NCBI GenBank assembly: GCA_022567815.1
Contig: JADFGI010000002.1
Span: 1-26,373, forward strand
DNA: 26,373 nucleotides
Direction of reading: 5' to 3'
Source: Nitrospinota bacterium
GTDB taxonomy: Bacteria; Nitrospinota; Nitrospinia; Nitrospinales; VA-1
The notes beneath the pieces were generated by a model. It worked only from the letters and a program-made list of their open reading frames with translations. It ran no database searches and was not told the origin of the DNA. Made by a program: the position numbers and the translations under genes. Below are positions 7,713 to 14,302 of this stretch, one piece after another (the stretch's first letter is position 1; every line of letters begins with the position of its first letter).

Positions 7713-9230
7713 CTATTGCAATTTAAGAGAATTAATTCCTTTTTTATCATTATCATCGGCAACCCTTTTGTCTTTTAGGATCTTGATTTCTACACGCCGG
7801 TTCAAAGCGCGATTGTCATCGCTATTATTTGGCTTTATGGGGCGGTATTCCCCGTATCCGGTGACCACCATACGTTCTGGCGGGAAATGGGTCTTGTCAA
7901 TAATGATCCGCGCCACATGGGATGCGCGTACCGAGGAAAGTTCCCAATTGGTCGCAAATTGTCCGTTGCTATTCATGGGAACGTTATCGGTGTGTCCATC
8001 TACATGAATCTGTTTGACTCCATCCTGCATTTCACTTTTTATCGAATTAAGAATCAAAGCTTCCGCGCCTTTTTTCAGGTCCGCGCTCCCTGGGGTAAAC
8101 AGGTCGGATGAATTTAGCCGAATGAGAATCGTTCGTACGTCACTGCGGACCAGGCTTTTCGGGTCAACATTGTCCTTTACCAGTTCCCGGACGTGTTTGA
8201 GCATTTCAAATTCTTTTGTGTCCAAACGAACATTCATGTTTTGAAGTTTTATAGATTTTTCCTGGAAAGAGGAAAATACTTCGACAAACTTCCCTCCGTC
8301 CACATGGGAAATTGAATACAATAATACGAAAATTACCAGAATGAGAGTGATCAGATCTGAGTAGGTGACGAGAAAACTTTCCAAGCCGTTGGAAAACTCC
8401 GCTGTCACCGCAACCCGGGTTTCTGAATTGGGTTTGAACTCCCTGGTGTCAACAATTTCTTTTTCTTCCAGTAACATAATTTTTGATTCTATTTCCTCGT
8501 TTTCTTTTTTGAGGAATTCCATCTCATGGAATAAATTTTTGTTTTCAATTGCCAGTTCCCCGACTTCCGCTTTAAGGTCGTCAATAACGGATAAGTGCGG
8601 GATTCCCTTTTCTGCTGGCCGGTTATTGCCAAAGATAATTGTTTCGTACTTTTCCAGCAATAAATCTTTCTTTTGGAGGATCTTTTTGGCAACCTGTTTG
8701 GAATTCATTACAGCGGTTCTGGCCTGCTGGAGTTGCGATTGGAGCCAATCAACTTTATTGACTAAGACTTTTGAATGGTTTTTATTTTCCTTTAACCGGT
8801 TCAATTTCTGGTCGAGAATATAATTTTCTTTGCGGGTTTGTTCGTTGCGTTGTTTTTCACGGGCAATTTGTTGTCTTAATAACAGGGCCTGATTTTTTAG
8901 AAGATCAATATTCTTCTGTAAATCTTGATTGACCTGAGAATTATTTTTGGCAAGATTTTCTCCTTCATCCTTCGGTTCTTTTATAGAATTTTCATCGCTG
9001 ATTTTTATTTCCTGATTCGTTGATTTCTGAGTTGCCAAACGCTGATAATTGATTTTCTCGTCCTTTTTCTTGATGACTGCCTTCAGGGCGCTTATTTCAT
9101 TTCGATTATTTGAAATCAGGTCTTTCAGCTGTTTTGTAGTTTGTTCGCTTTCCCGTTTATTTTTCCTCAGCTCCAGTGACTTGACCTTCACTTGTTCCTT
9201 TAATTGCTGTAAATAGCCCTGGTTCTGCAT
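7713..9230 (-). CDS. MotB-like stator protein with long N-terminal coiled coil and OmpA domain
   Basis: The 505-residue protein has three parts. Residues 1 to about 275 are very rich in K, E, Q and N with heptad-like hydrophobics (for example LLKNQALLLRQQIAREKQR, LAIENKNLFHEMEFLKKENE), predicting a long cytoplasmic coiled coil. The MotB plug and membrane segment follows, FLVTYSDLITLILVIFVLLY (286-305), with Asp292 at the ion-binding position. Residues about 365-487 are an OmpA peptidoglycan-binding domain (IHVDGHTDNVPM, NWELSSVRASHVA, NRRVEIKI). Ordinary MotB has only a few tens of residues before the helix, so about 280 extra is unusual. The product should pair with the MotA-like protein at 4584-5411 and anchor it to peptidoglycan. 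It leads the cluster; AGGCAGGA before the ATG may serve as SD. Confidence 0.88.
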   Translation of the reverse strand: MQNQGYLQQLKEQVKVKSLELRKNKRESEQTTKQLKDLISNNRNEISALKAVIKKKDEKINYQRLATQKSTNQEIKISDENSIKEPKDEGENLAKNNSQVNQDLQKNIDLLKNQALLLRQQIAREKQRNEQTRKENYILDQKLNRLKENKNHSKVLVNKVDWLQSQLQQARTAVMNSKQVAKKILQKKDLLLEKYETIIFGNNRPAEKGIPHLSVIDDLKAEVGELAIENKNLFHEMEFLKKENEEIESKIMLLEEKEIVDTREFKPNSETRVAVTAEFSNGLESFLVTYSDLITLILVIFVLLYSISHVDGGKFVEVFSSFQEKSIKLQNMNVRLDTKEFEMLKHVRELVKDNVDPKSLVRSDVRTILIRLNSSDLFTPGSADLKKGAEALILNSIKSEMQDGVKQIHVDGHTDNVPMNSNGQFATNWELSSVRASHVARIIIDKTHFPPERMVVTGYGEYRPIKPNNSDDNRALNRRVEIKILKDKRVADDNDKKGINSLKLQ

Positions 9231-9334
9231 TTATTGGGTTCCTGCCTTTATTGCTTACCTGGATTCCTTCGTGGAAAAACAAAATCACCACAAAAGTTAA
9301 GGTTTGTATGAATTATAAATTTGGTTGATTATTG

Positions 9335-9364
9335 ATTTTATTAGACTTATCTGGATATTGTCAA
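9335..9364 (-). promoter_or_regulatory. Sigma70-type promoter for the MotB-like/cyclase/MotA-like cluster
   Basis: On the minus strand there is a perfect -35 TTGACA (9364 to 9359), an 18-bp spacer and TAAAAT (9340 to 9335), five of six matches to TATAAT. It predicts a transcript start near 9328 and a leader of about 100 nt. It is the best promoter match in the 9231-9541 gap, which otherwise is AT-rich and non-coding. Confidence 0.55.
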
Positions 9365-9517
9365 TGCACTTTGTGGCAAAACATTTTGAATGGCGCAAAG
9401 GAGCTGGATTTTCAATGAAAGTCAGTAAATTCAAAAGGTTAGAAAAATATTAATTTTCCTATAAGTTGGATTGAAAATGGGTGAAATTTGCGTAAATTTT
9501 ATATAACCAATTGAAAA

Positions 9518-9541
9518 TAAAGGAATTGGTGTTATCCTTTA
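9518..9541 (+). promoter_or_regulatory. Hairpin pairing the SD-like sequence before ampG
   Basis: A perfect 7-bp inverted repeat (TAAAGGA at 9518-9524, TCCTTTA at 9535-9541, 10-nt loop) ends one base before the GTG start at 9542. The left arm holds the only SD-like AAAGGA upstream of this start, so folding would hide it. A role in translation control is inference. Confidence 0.35.
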
Positions 9542-10816
9542 GTGGTGACAACCGACAATCGCCTTTCACAGTTGAAGTCCCTGGCCAACGTCCGTATCGG
9601 CACGATCTTGATGCTGGGGTTCTCCTCCGGTTTGCCACTGGCTCTGACCGGAGGGACTCTTCAAGCCTGGATGACGGTGGAGGGGGTGGATTTGAGGACC
9701 ATAGGAATATTCACTCTGGTGGGTGTGCCTTATACCTTCAAGTTCCTTTGGTCACCCCTTCTGGACCGGTTTGTCCCGCCGATTCTGGGAAGGCGGCGGG
9801 GTTGGATATTGATTTTTCAACTCGCTCTCATGGCCCTCATTGTGACTATGAGCGGCTTTTCGCCGAAATCCGCCCCCTGGATCGTGGCCCTGCTGGCGGT
9901 GATGATCACGTCCATGTCGGCCTCGCAGGATATCGTCGTGGACGCTTATCGGACGGATATTTTACGGGAAAGGGAACGCGGTATCGGAGCCGGGGTTTTT
10001 GTGACCGGATACCGAATCGCCATGCTGGTTTCGGGCGCCCTGGCGTTGATATTTTCTGAAATTATCGGCTGGCGGTTGACCTACTGCCTGATGGCGGGGG
10101 TGATGACCCTGGGAGTGATGGCCACTCTTCTCGGGCCGGAACCGGAGGTCAAAGTGGTTCCTCCCAGGACGATGGCGGAAGCCGTTGGGGGGCCGCTCAA
10201 GGAATTTTTTTCAAGACCGGGGGCCTGGGCCCTGCTGGCCTTGATCGTTCTTTATAAAATTGGAGATGCCTTTGCAGGAAGCTTGACTACAGCTTTTTTG
10301 ATCCGCGGAGTGGAGTTTTCCGTGGGTGAGGTCGGAGCTATTAACAAGGGTATGGGATTGATCGCCACCATTTTGGGAGCCCTGTTTGGCGGCGTGGTTA
10401 TGTCGCGCCTGGGGATGTACCGCTCGCTCATGTATTTTGGAATTTTGCAGGCGGTGTCGAATCTTTCGTTCATGGTGTTAGCCTTGGTGGGCAAAAGTTA
10501 TACCATGATGGTGATTGCGGTGTTATTTGAAAACCTGGCGGGAGGCATGGGAACCGCGGCATTCGTTGGATTCCTCATGGCCCTGTGCGATCCCAGATTT
10601 ACCGCCACGCAGTTTGCCCTGTTGTCGGCATTGGCGGCTTTGGGGAGGGTGTTTGTGGGGCCACCATCTGGTTTTCTTGTTGAAATGACGGGTTGGCCGG
10701 TTTTCTTTTTCATCACTTTTCTGGCGGCGCTCCCTGGGCTGGGGCTTTTGTGGATCATGCGAAAGAATGTTGGCGGTCTCGATCATAAAGAGGCATGGGC
10801 CGAACCGGAAAAATAA
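9542..10816 (+). CDS. ampG: AmpG-like muropeptide permease (MFS)
   Basis: The 424-residue protein has about 12 membrane helices and matches AmpG closely in its first half. Seen are LGFSSGLPLALTGGTLQAWM, TIGIFTLVG, YTFKFLWSPLLDRF, GRRRGWILIFQ, SASQDIVVDAYRTDIL and ERGIGAGVFVTGYRIAMLVSGALAL. Known AmpG proteins import anhydro-muropeptides from the periplasm across the inner membrane for cell-wall recycling, driven by the proton gradient. Two adjacent GTG codons (9542 and 9545) can start it; the frame is closed by a stop at 9518. It is first in a plus-strand run with the esterase, HD hydrolase and response regulator. No beta-lactamase, AmpR or amidase gene is near, so a recycling role is by family only. 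Confidence 0.88.
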   Translation: MVTTDNRLSQLKSLANVRIGTILMLGFSSGLPLALTGGTLQAWMTVEGVDLRTIGIFTLVGVPYTFKFLWSPLLDRFVPPILGRRRGWILIFQLALMALIVTMSGFSPKSAPWIVALLAVMITSMSASQDIVVDAYRTDILRERERGIGAGVFVTGYRIAMLVSGALALIFSEIIGWRLTYCLMAGVMTLGVMATLLGPEPEVKVVPPRTMAEAVGGPLKEFFSRPGAWALLALIVLYKIGDAFAGSLTTAFLIRGVEFSVGEVGAINKGMGLIATILGALFGGVVMSRLGMYRSLMYFGILQAVSNLSFMVLALVGKSYTMMVIAVLFENLAGGMGTAAFVGFLMALCDPRFTATQFALLSALAALGRVFVGPPSGFLVEMTGWPVFFFITFLAALPGLGLLWIMRKNVGGLDHKEAWAEPEK

Positions 10817-10831
10817 AGCCGGATTTTTCCG
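10806..10831 (+). terminator. Inverted repeat across the ampG stop codon
   Basis: CGGAAAAAT (10806-10814) and ATTTTTCCG (10823-10831) form a 9-bp stem with an 8-nt loop that includes most of the stop region. It could attenuate transcription or protect the 3' end. The T-run lies inside the stem, so it is not a standard terminator. Confidence 0.3.
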
Positions 10832-10877
10832 CATAGTCGGCCAGTAATAAAATTTTGCAAAAACAGGCCATAACATT

Positions 10878-11528
10878 GTGACGCAGTTTATTTATCTGCA
10901 CGGTTTTGCCTCGAGCCCCGGATCGAAAAAAGCGACGGAATTTAAAAAACGCTTCGATTCAGCTTCCATTTCGTTGACGGTGCCGGATCTGGAAGGAGGG
11001 GATTTTCAACGGTTATCGTTGTCCGGGCAGATAAAAATTATTAATGACTGCATGGGCCAATATCCTGGCGAACGGTTTGGTTTGATTGGGAGCAGTATGG
11101 GGGGATACCTTGCCGTGCTCATGGCGCAAACGCGTCAGGAAGTGGCAGCCATTTATCTCATGGCGCCGGGTTTTAATTTTCTAAAAAGATGGCGTAAGCT
11201 TGTTCAAGGCCATTTAAAGGGCTCAAACGTCATTCCAGACTTGATACCAGTGTTCCATTATCGGTATAATAAGGATATGCTTTTGAGTACGGATATTTTC
11301 CGGGACGCGGAAAAATGGGACCGCTTGGCTCTGGACAGAAAATTGCCGACGCGCATTGTTCATGGAATTCATGACGACACGGTGGATATTTCCGAGTCCA
11401 GAAAGTTTGCGGAATCGCATCCTATGTGCCAGTTGCAGGAACTGGATTCAGACCATCAATTGCTTTCTCATATCGACTGGATCGTTGAGGATGCCTTGAA
11501 TTTTTTTCGGCAAGAGAAATTGCTTTGA
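10878..11528 (+). CDS. YqiA-like alpha/beta-hydrolase esterase
   Basis: The 216-residue protein begins IYLHGFASSPGSKKATEF, the oxyanion-hole start typical of the YqiA/YcfP (UPF0227) esterases. It has the nucleophile elbow GSSMGG with Ser73, an acidic residue in HGIHDDTVD (Asp166 or 167) and His193 in DSDHQLL. Together these make a plausible Ser-Asp-His triad. There is no signal peptide, so it is cytoplasmic. The family hydrolyses short acyl esters in vitro, but the natural substrate is not established. It starts with GTG 61 nt after the ampG stop and overlaps the next gene by 4 nt (TTGA), indicating translational coupling. Confidence 0.85.
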   Translation: MTQFIYLHGFASSPGSKKATEFKKRFDSASISLTVPDLEGGDFQRLSLSGQIKIINDCMGQYPGERFGLIGSSMGGYLAVLMAQTRQEVAAIYLMAPGFNFLKRWRKLVQGHLKGSNVIPDLIPVFHYRYNKDMLLSTDIFRDAEKWDRLALDRKLPTRIVHGIHDDTVDISESRKFAESHPMCQLQELDSDHQLLSHIDWIVEDALNFFRQEKLL

Positions 11529-12121
11529 AAGTTGAAGTGCCAATTTTAAAAATTAGTAATTTTGGGCTAATCAAACAAGCCGCGCGTTTGGCGAAAAAGT
11601 TTCATGCAGGGCAAGTGCGAAAGGGGCCGAAAGGAGAAGCGTTCTACCATCATCCCCGCAGAGTTTGTAAAAGTTATCTGGCCTTTAAAAACAAATCGAT
11701 CTCAGGGGTTATCGCGGCGCTTTGCCATGACCTGGTTGAAGATACGCCTTTATCCCTGGAAGACCTGGAGGAAATGTTTGGGGCCGATGTCCGCCAAATT
11801 GTATTTAATTTGACCAAGCCCGGCAATGTTTCCAGTGAGGAGTATGCGAAAAAAATCAGCCGTTGGAACCTGGAATCCAAAAAAATTAAATTGTGCGATA
11901 TCGAAGATAATATTTTGGGTTCCCGTGAAATTCCTCTGGAGCGACGAATGAGAATGCTGGTTCGTTGGAAAAAATACTTGGACAAACTTGAACATAATCC
12001 GCCATCGGGAGGATCGGAAATGGAATTAGAATTTGTAAAAAAATGGGATGCGGTGAATGAACTGCATGCGGAAGAATGGAATCGTCTAAAACCAGGGATT
12101 AATTTTTTGAGGAATGGCTAA
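11525..12121 (+). CDS. Stand-alone HD-domain hydrolase, (p)ppGpp hydrolase (SpoT/MESH1) type
   Basis: The 198-residue protein is a single HD domain resembling the hydrolase domain of RelA/SpoT enzymes. The key features are AARLAKKFHAGQVRKG (family KAHxGQxRK), HHP at 42-44, CHDLVEDT with His68-Asp69 and Glu72-Asp73, FGADVRQIVFNLTKP, and KLCDIEDN with Asp125 and Asn129 (family KLADRxxN). There is no synthetase, TGS or ACT domain, so it would be a small alarmone hydrolase, removing the 3'-pyrophosphate of (p)ppGpp, or an HD enzyme acting on another nucleotide. The TTG start overlaps the esterase stop; a GTG at 11537 is an alternative. It abuts the response-regulator gene directly (TAA then ATG). 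The fold is well supported, the substrate is inferred. Confidence 0.78.
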   Translation: MKVEVPILKISNFGLIKQAARLAKKFHAGQVRKGPKGEAFYHHPRRVCKSYLAFKNKSISGVIAALCHDLVEDTPLSLEDLEEMFGADVRQIVFNLTKPGNVSSEEYAKKISRWNLESKKIKLCDIEDNILGSREIPLERRMRMLVRWKKYLDKLEHNPPSGGSEMELEFVKKWDAVNELHAEEWNRLKPGINFLRNG

Positions 12122-12808
12122 ATGAATAACAATATTTTATTAGTCGATGATGATAAGGAATTATTGGCGGCTCTTGAGTTAAAGCTGGTGAAGGAAGGGT
12201 TCAAGGTCGAGACGGCCTCGGATGGTGAGGGGGGAATAAAAAAAATCCGCTTGAAAATTCCCGATTTGCTGGTTCTGGATGTCAATATGCCCGGAATGAG
12301 CGGAATGGATGTGATAAAAATTTTGCGCTCGGAAAACCGGACCGTCGATGTTCCCATCATCATGTTAACCGCTCGCGATGATGAGGTCGATCGGGTTTTG
12401 GGATTCGAGTTTGGCGCTGACGACTATGTCACTAAACCCTGCAATATGCGTGAACTGATTCTTCGCATCAAAAGCGTGCTGAAGCGCGTGTATGCTCCGC
12501 CGGACCCGAAGGAGCAGTTCAACTATGGTTGTCTGTGCGTGAATTTGGCCAATCACGCGGTCAAGGTAAAAAATGTAGATGTTAATTTGACGCTCACCGA
12601 ATTCAAACTTCTTGCGCGTTTGATAGAAAGTCCGGGGAAAATAAAACCCCGCGATGTTCTTCTCGAACAGATTTGGGAATATGGGGATGGTGTTTTTTCC
12701 CGAACAATCGATACCCACATCCAACGGCTTCGTTCCAAATTAAAGGACGCTGGGGTGTATATTCAAACCGTCCGGGGTGTTGGCTACCGGTTTCAGGATC
12801 AGGAATAG
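12122..12808 (+). CDS. OmpR/PhoB-family response regulator
   Basis: The 228-residue protein has a receiver domain (1 to about 120) and a winged-helix DNA-binding domain (about 135-225). The receiver has the acidic pair in LLVDDD, phospho-acceptor Asp53 in LVLDVNMPGMSG, Thr83 and Lys105, all the switch residues. The effector has LTEFKLLARLIESPGK and the recognition-helix and wing motifs VDTHIQRLRSKL-like (RTIDTHIQRLRSKL) and VRGVGYRF. It is a transcription regulator activated by phosphorylation. A GAGGAA SD lies about 7-12 nt before the ATG, inside the end of the HD gene. No histidine kinase gene follows; the next element is a terminator, so its kinase is encoded elsewhere. It probably belongs to the ampG-led operon. 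Confidence 0.92.
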   Translation: MNNNILLVDDDKELLAALELKLVKEGFKVETASDGEGGIKKIRLKIPDLLVLDVNMPGMSGMDVIKILRSENRTVDVPIIMLTARDDEVDRVLGFEFGADDYVTKPCNMRELILRIKSVLKRVYAPPDPKEQFNYGCLCVNLANHAVKVKNVDVNLTLTEFKLLARLIESPGKIKPRDVLLEQIWEYGDGVFSRTIDTHIQRLRSKLKDAGVYIQTVRGVGYRFQDQE

Positions 12809-12835
12809 AGGGGAATATTTCCCCTCCAGGTTTTT
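12808..12835 (+). terminator. Rho-independent terminator after the response regulator
   Basis: The GAGGGGAA/TTCCCCTC stem (8 bp, loop TAT) begins at the stop codon and is followed by CAGG and five T. It marks the end of the ampG-esterase-HD-regulator run. Confidence 0.6.
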
Positions 12836-12963
12836 AATCAACGCTTTAGCCTCATTCCTTTGAGATTTTTACCGGGGAAGGTTCCTTCCTTCCCGTAACC
12901 TTTTGGCAAATCCCTCATTTTCTCCCCTTCATGAACCTTCCACTTCAGGGCGGAATCATTGGT

Positions 12964-12998
12964 TATCGTTACACAACTGTGACTTTTGCTTAACGATA
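12964..12998. promoter_or_regulatory. Inverted repeats upstream of the XRE regulator
   Basis: Perfect 8-bp arms TATCGTTA (12964-12971) and TAACGATA (12991-12998) flank 19 nt containing CACAACTGTG. A second palindrome, AAAACC-TG-GGTTTT, lies at 13060-13073. Both are in the 320-nt gap before the XRE gene and could be its operators. Apart from these and the terminator, I see no gene in 12809-13128. Confidence 0.35.
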
Positions 12999-13128
12999 TC
13001 GCCATACCCCCCACATATCCTTGAGAAACGTTGATGGGAAAGGTAGTGTTCCCTCCCTAAAAACCTGGGTTTTCAGCGATAAACCAATTAATGGCGTGAA
13101 TATAAATTCAACTGAAGGGATATCAATT

Positions 13129-13569
13129 ATGAGGGAAGCTATGACGGACGAAAGCAATGGCTCACAAGAAACTATCACAATCACGACGGTCGGGACCCGG
13201 CTGAAAGGGTGGCGTAAGCATTCCATGCTGAAATTAGTGGAGTTGTCCAAAAAGATCCGTGTATCTCAGGGGTCTCTTTCGGATCTGGAAAACGACAAAT
13301 CCTTGCCTTCCGCAACGACTCTCGCAAATTTATGTATGTTTTCTGATATTAACATTTATTGGTTGCTCACCGGGCGCGGTCCCATGATCCGTCAGGAACC
13401 GGAACAAGGCGGAGGAATAAATTTTTCGAATGAATATTCTGAACTGATGGAAGATCGAATATTGAAAGAATTGATTGAAAAAGTCATCCGCGTTTATCGC
13501 AGGGGGGACGCAGGTAAGCGGGCTCATTTGGAAGGGTTTTTGGTAGGCGCTGATCCTGACAATTCCTGA
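13129..13569 (+). CDS. XRE/Cro-CI family transcription regulator
   Basis: I choose the ATG at 13129 (146 residues), which has a good SD (GAAGGGA) about 10 nt upstream; a TTG at 13021 would add 36 residues, and an ATG at 13141 is also possible. After a short acidic lead, a helix-turn-helix of the XRE type is clear: TRLKGWRKHSMLKLVELSKK, then IRVSQGSLSDLENDKSLPS, then LANLCMFSDINIYWLLTGRG. The WLLTGxGPM ending is common in CI-like regulators. The C-terminal part (about 90-146) is helical and acidic and has no known effector domain; LSDLEND matches the usual recognition-helix end SxxExG/D. It is monocistronic, with palindromes upstream and a hairpin downstream. Target genes are unknown. Confidence 0.85.
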   Translation: MREAMTDESNGSQETITITTVGTRLKGWRKHSMLKLVELSKKIRVSQGSLSDLENDKSLPSATTLANLCMFSDINIYWLLTGRGPMIRQEPEQGGGINFSNEYSELMEDRILKELIEKVIRVYRRGDAGKRAHLEGFLVGADPDNS

Positions 13570-13593
13570 ATTGAAAAATGTTTGTTTCTTAAT

Positions 13594-13625
13594 CTGGAAA
13601 GGTGGAAAGTTTTCTCCCTTTCCAG
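13594..13625 (+). terminator. Hairpin downstream of the XRE gene
   Basis: CTGGAAAGG (13594-13602) and CCTTTCCAG (13617-13625) form a 9-bp stem with a 14-nt loop, 25 nt after the stop. Only a short T-run follows, so it is a weak terminator or an mRNA-stabilising hairpin. Confidence 0.4.
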
Positions 13626-13713
13626 TTATTTGGTATGTCAATGAAGGGTTGTTAAAACCTGCCGCGCTTTAGTGGGATTGAAACCGCCTTCAGGTTTGGG
13701 CTTAACAATTTAA

Positions 13714-13719
13714 TATAAT
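13714..13719 (+). promoter_or_regulatory. Consensus -10 box very close to the start codon at 13726
   Basis: A perfect TATAAT ends 6 nt before the ATG at 13726. The -35 region is poor. A transcript from this box would start at or next to the ATG, giving a leaderless message, or the real start would be the ATG at 13738. Confidence 0.35.
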
Positions 13720-13725
13720 AGCTGA

Positions 13726-14292
13726 ATGCCTTCCGAAATGAAGAACGAAAATGAACGAACGTATATTTTAATTGTCGAAGACTGTGAGGAGCAAGGTGCG
13801 CTTCTTAGTCACACCCTGAGGAAGCATGATTATGTTGTCAAGGTTGCGATAAATGGAAGGGAAGCTTTGTCGATGATGGAGGAGCAGGTTCCCAATATCG
13901 TCTTCACTGATATTTTAATGCCGGAAATGGATGGATTTGAGTTGTGCCGGGTAATTAAAAATGACCCGGAACTGGCCCATATTCCGGTGATCATGTTGAC
14001 GGCCTCGTGGGACATGAGTACTCTCTTGCAAGGCTTGGAGTCTGGAGCGGATTTGCATTTTTTCAAACCCTGGGACAAGGGCCATTTACTATCCCGAACC
14101 GAGGAAATAGTCAAAAATGGCGTATTCAGTATTGAGGAAAAAGGGGAAAAACATTTAAGGGTCCAGTTTGAGGGGAAGCAACATTCCATCCCCTTAAATC
14201 GACAGCAGATTATGCGCCAATTGTTATCGACTTATGAAACCGTGGTTCACGAAAAAAAGAAAAATTTTAAAAATCAATTGAACCCTAAATAA
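13726..14292 (+). CDS. Receiver-domain response regulator with short C-terminal helical tail
   Basis: The 188-residue protein has an intact receiver domain (about 12-130). It shows ILIVEDCEEQ, phospho-acceptor Asp62 in VFTDILMPEMDGFELC, Thr92 in MLTAS and Lys114 in FFKPW. The tail (about 140-188) has VQFEGKQHSIPLNRQQIMRQLLSTYE and a lysine-rich end. Such a tail is familiar as the linker after receiver domains that in longer proteins leads into a coiled coil and histidine kinase. Here the frame stops after it. So it is either a stand-alone regulator acting by protein contact or the remnant of a longer hybrid protein. There is no DNA-binding domain. Its 3' end meets the oxidoreductase gene with a 10-nt gap. 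Confidence 0.85.
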   Translation: MPSEMKNENERTYILIVEDCEEQGALLSHTLRKHDYVVKVAINGREALSMMEEQVPNIVFTDILMPEMDGFELCRVIKNDPELAHIPVIMLTASWDMSTLLQGLESGADLHFFKPWDKGHLLSRTEEIVKNGVFSIEEKGEKHLRVQFEGKQHSIPLNRQQIMRQLLSTYETVVHEKKKNFKNQLNPK

Positions 14293-14302
14293 CCCGGCCT
14301 TC

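Noticed and set aside
8365..8823. 152-codon plus-strand frame, serine and phenylalanine rich
   Set aside because: It is the mirror of the lysine/glutamate-rich coiled coil of the MotB-like protein.
9511..10059. 182-codon plus-strand frame from a TTG
   Set aside because: It overlaps the AmpG-like gene in another frame; only the AmpG frame has family motifs and membrane helices.
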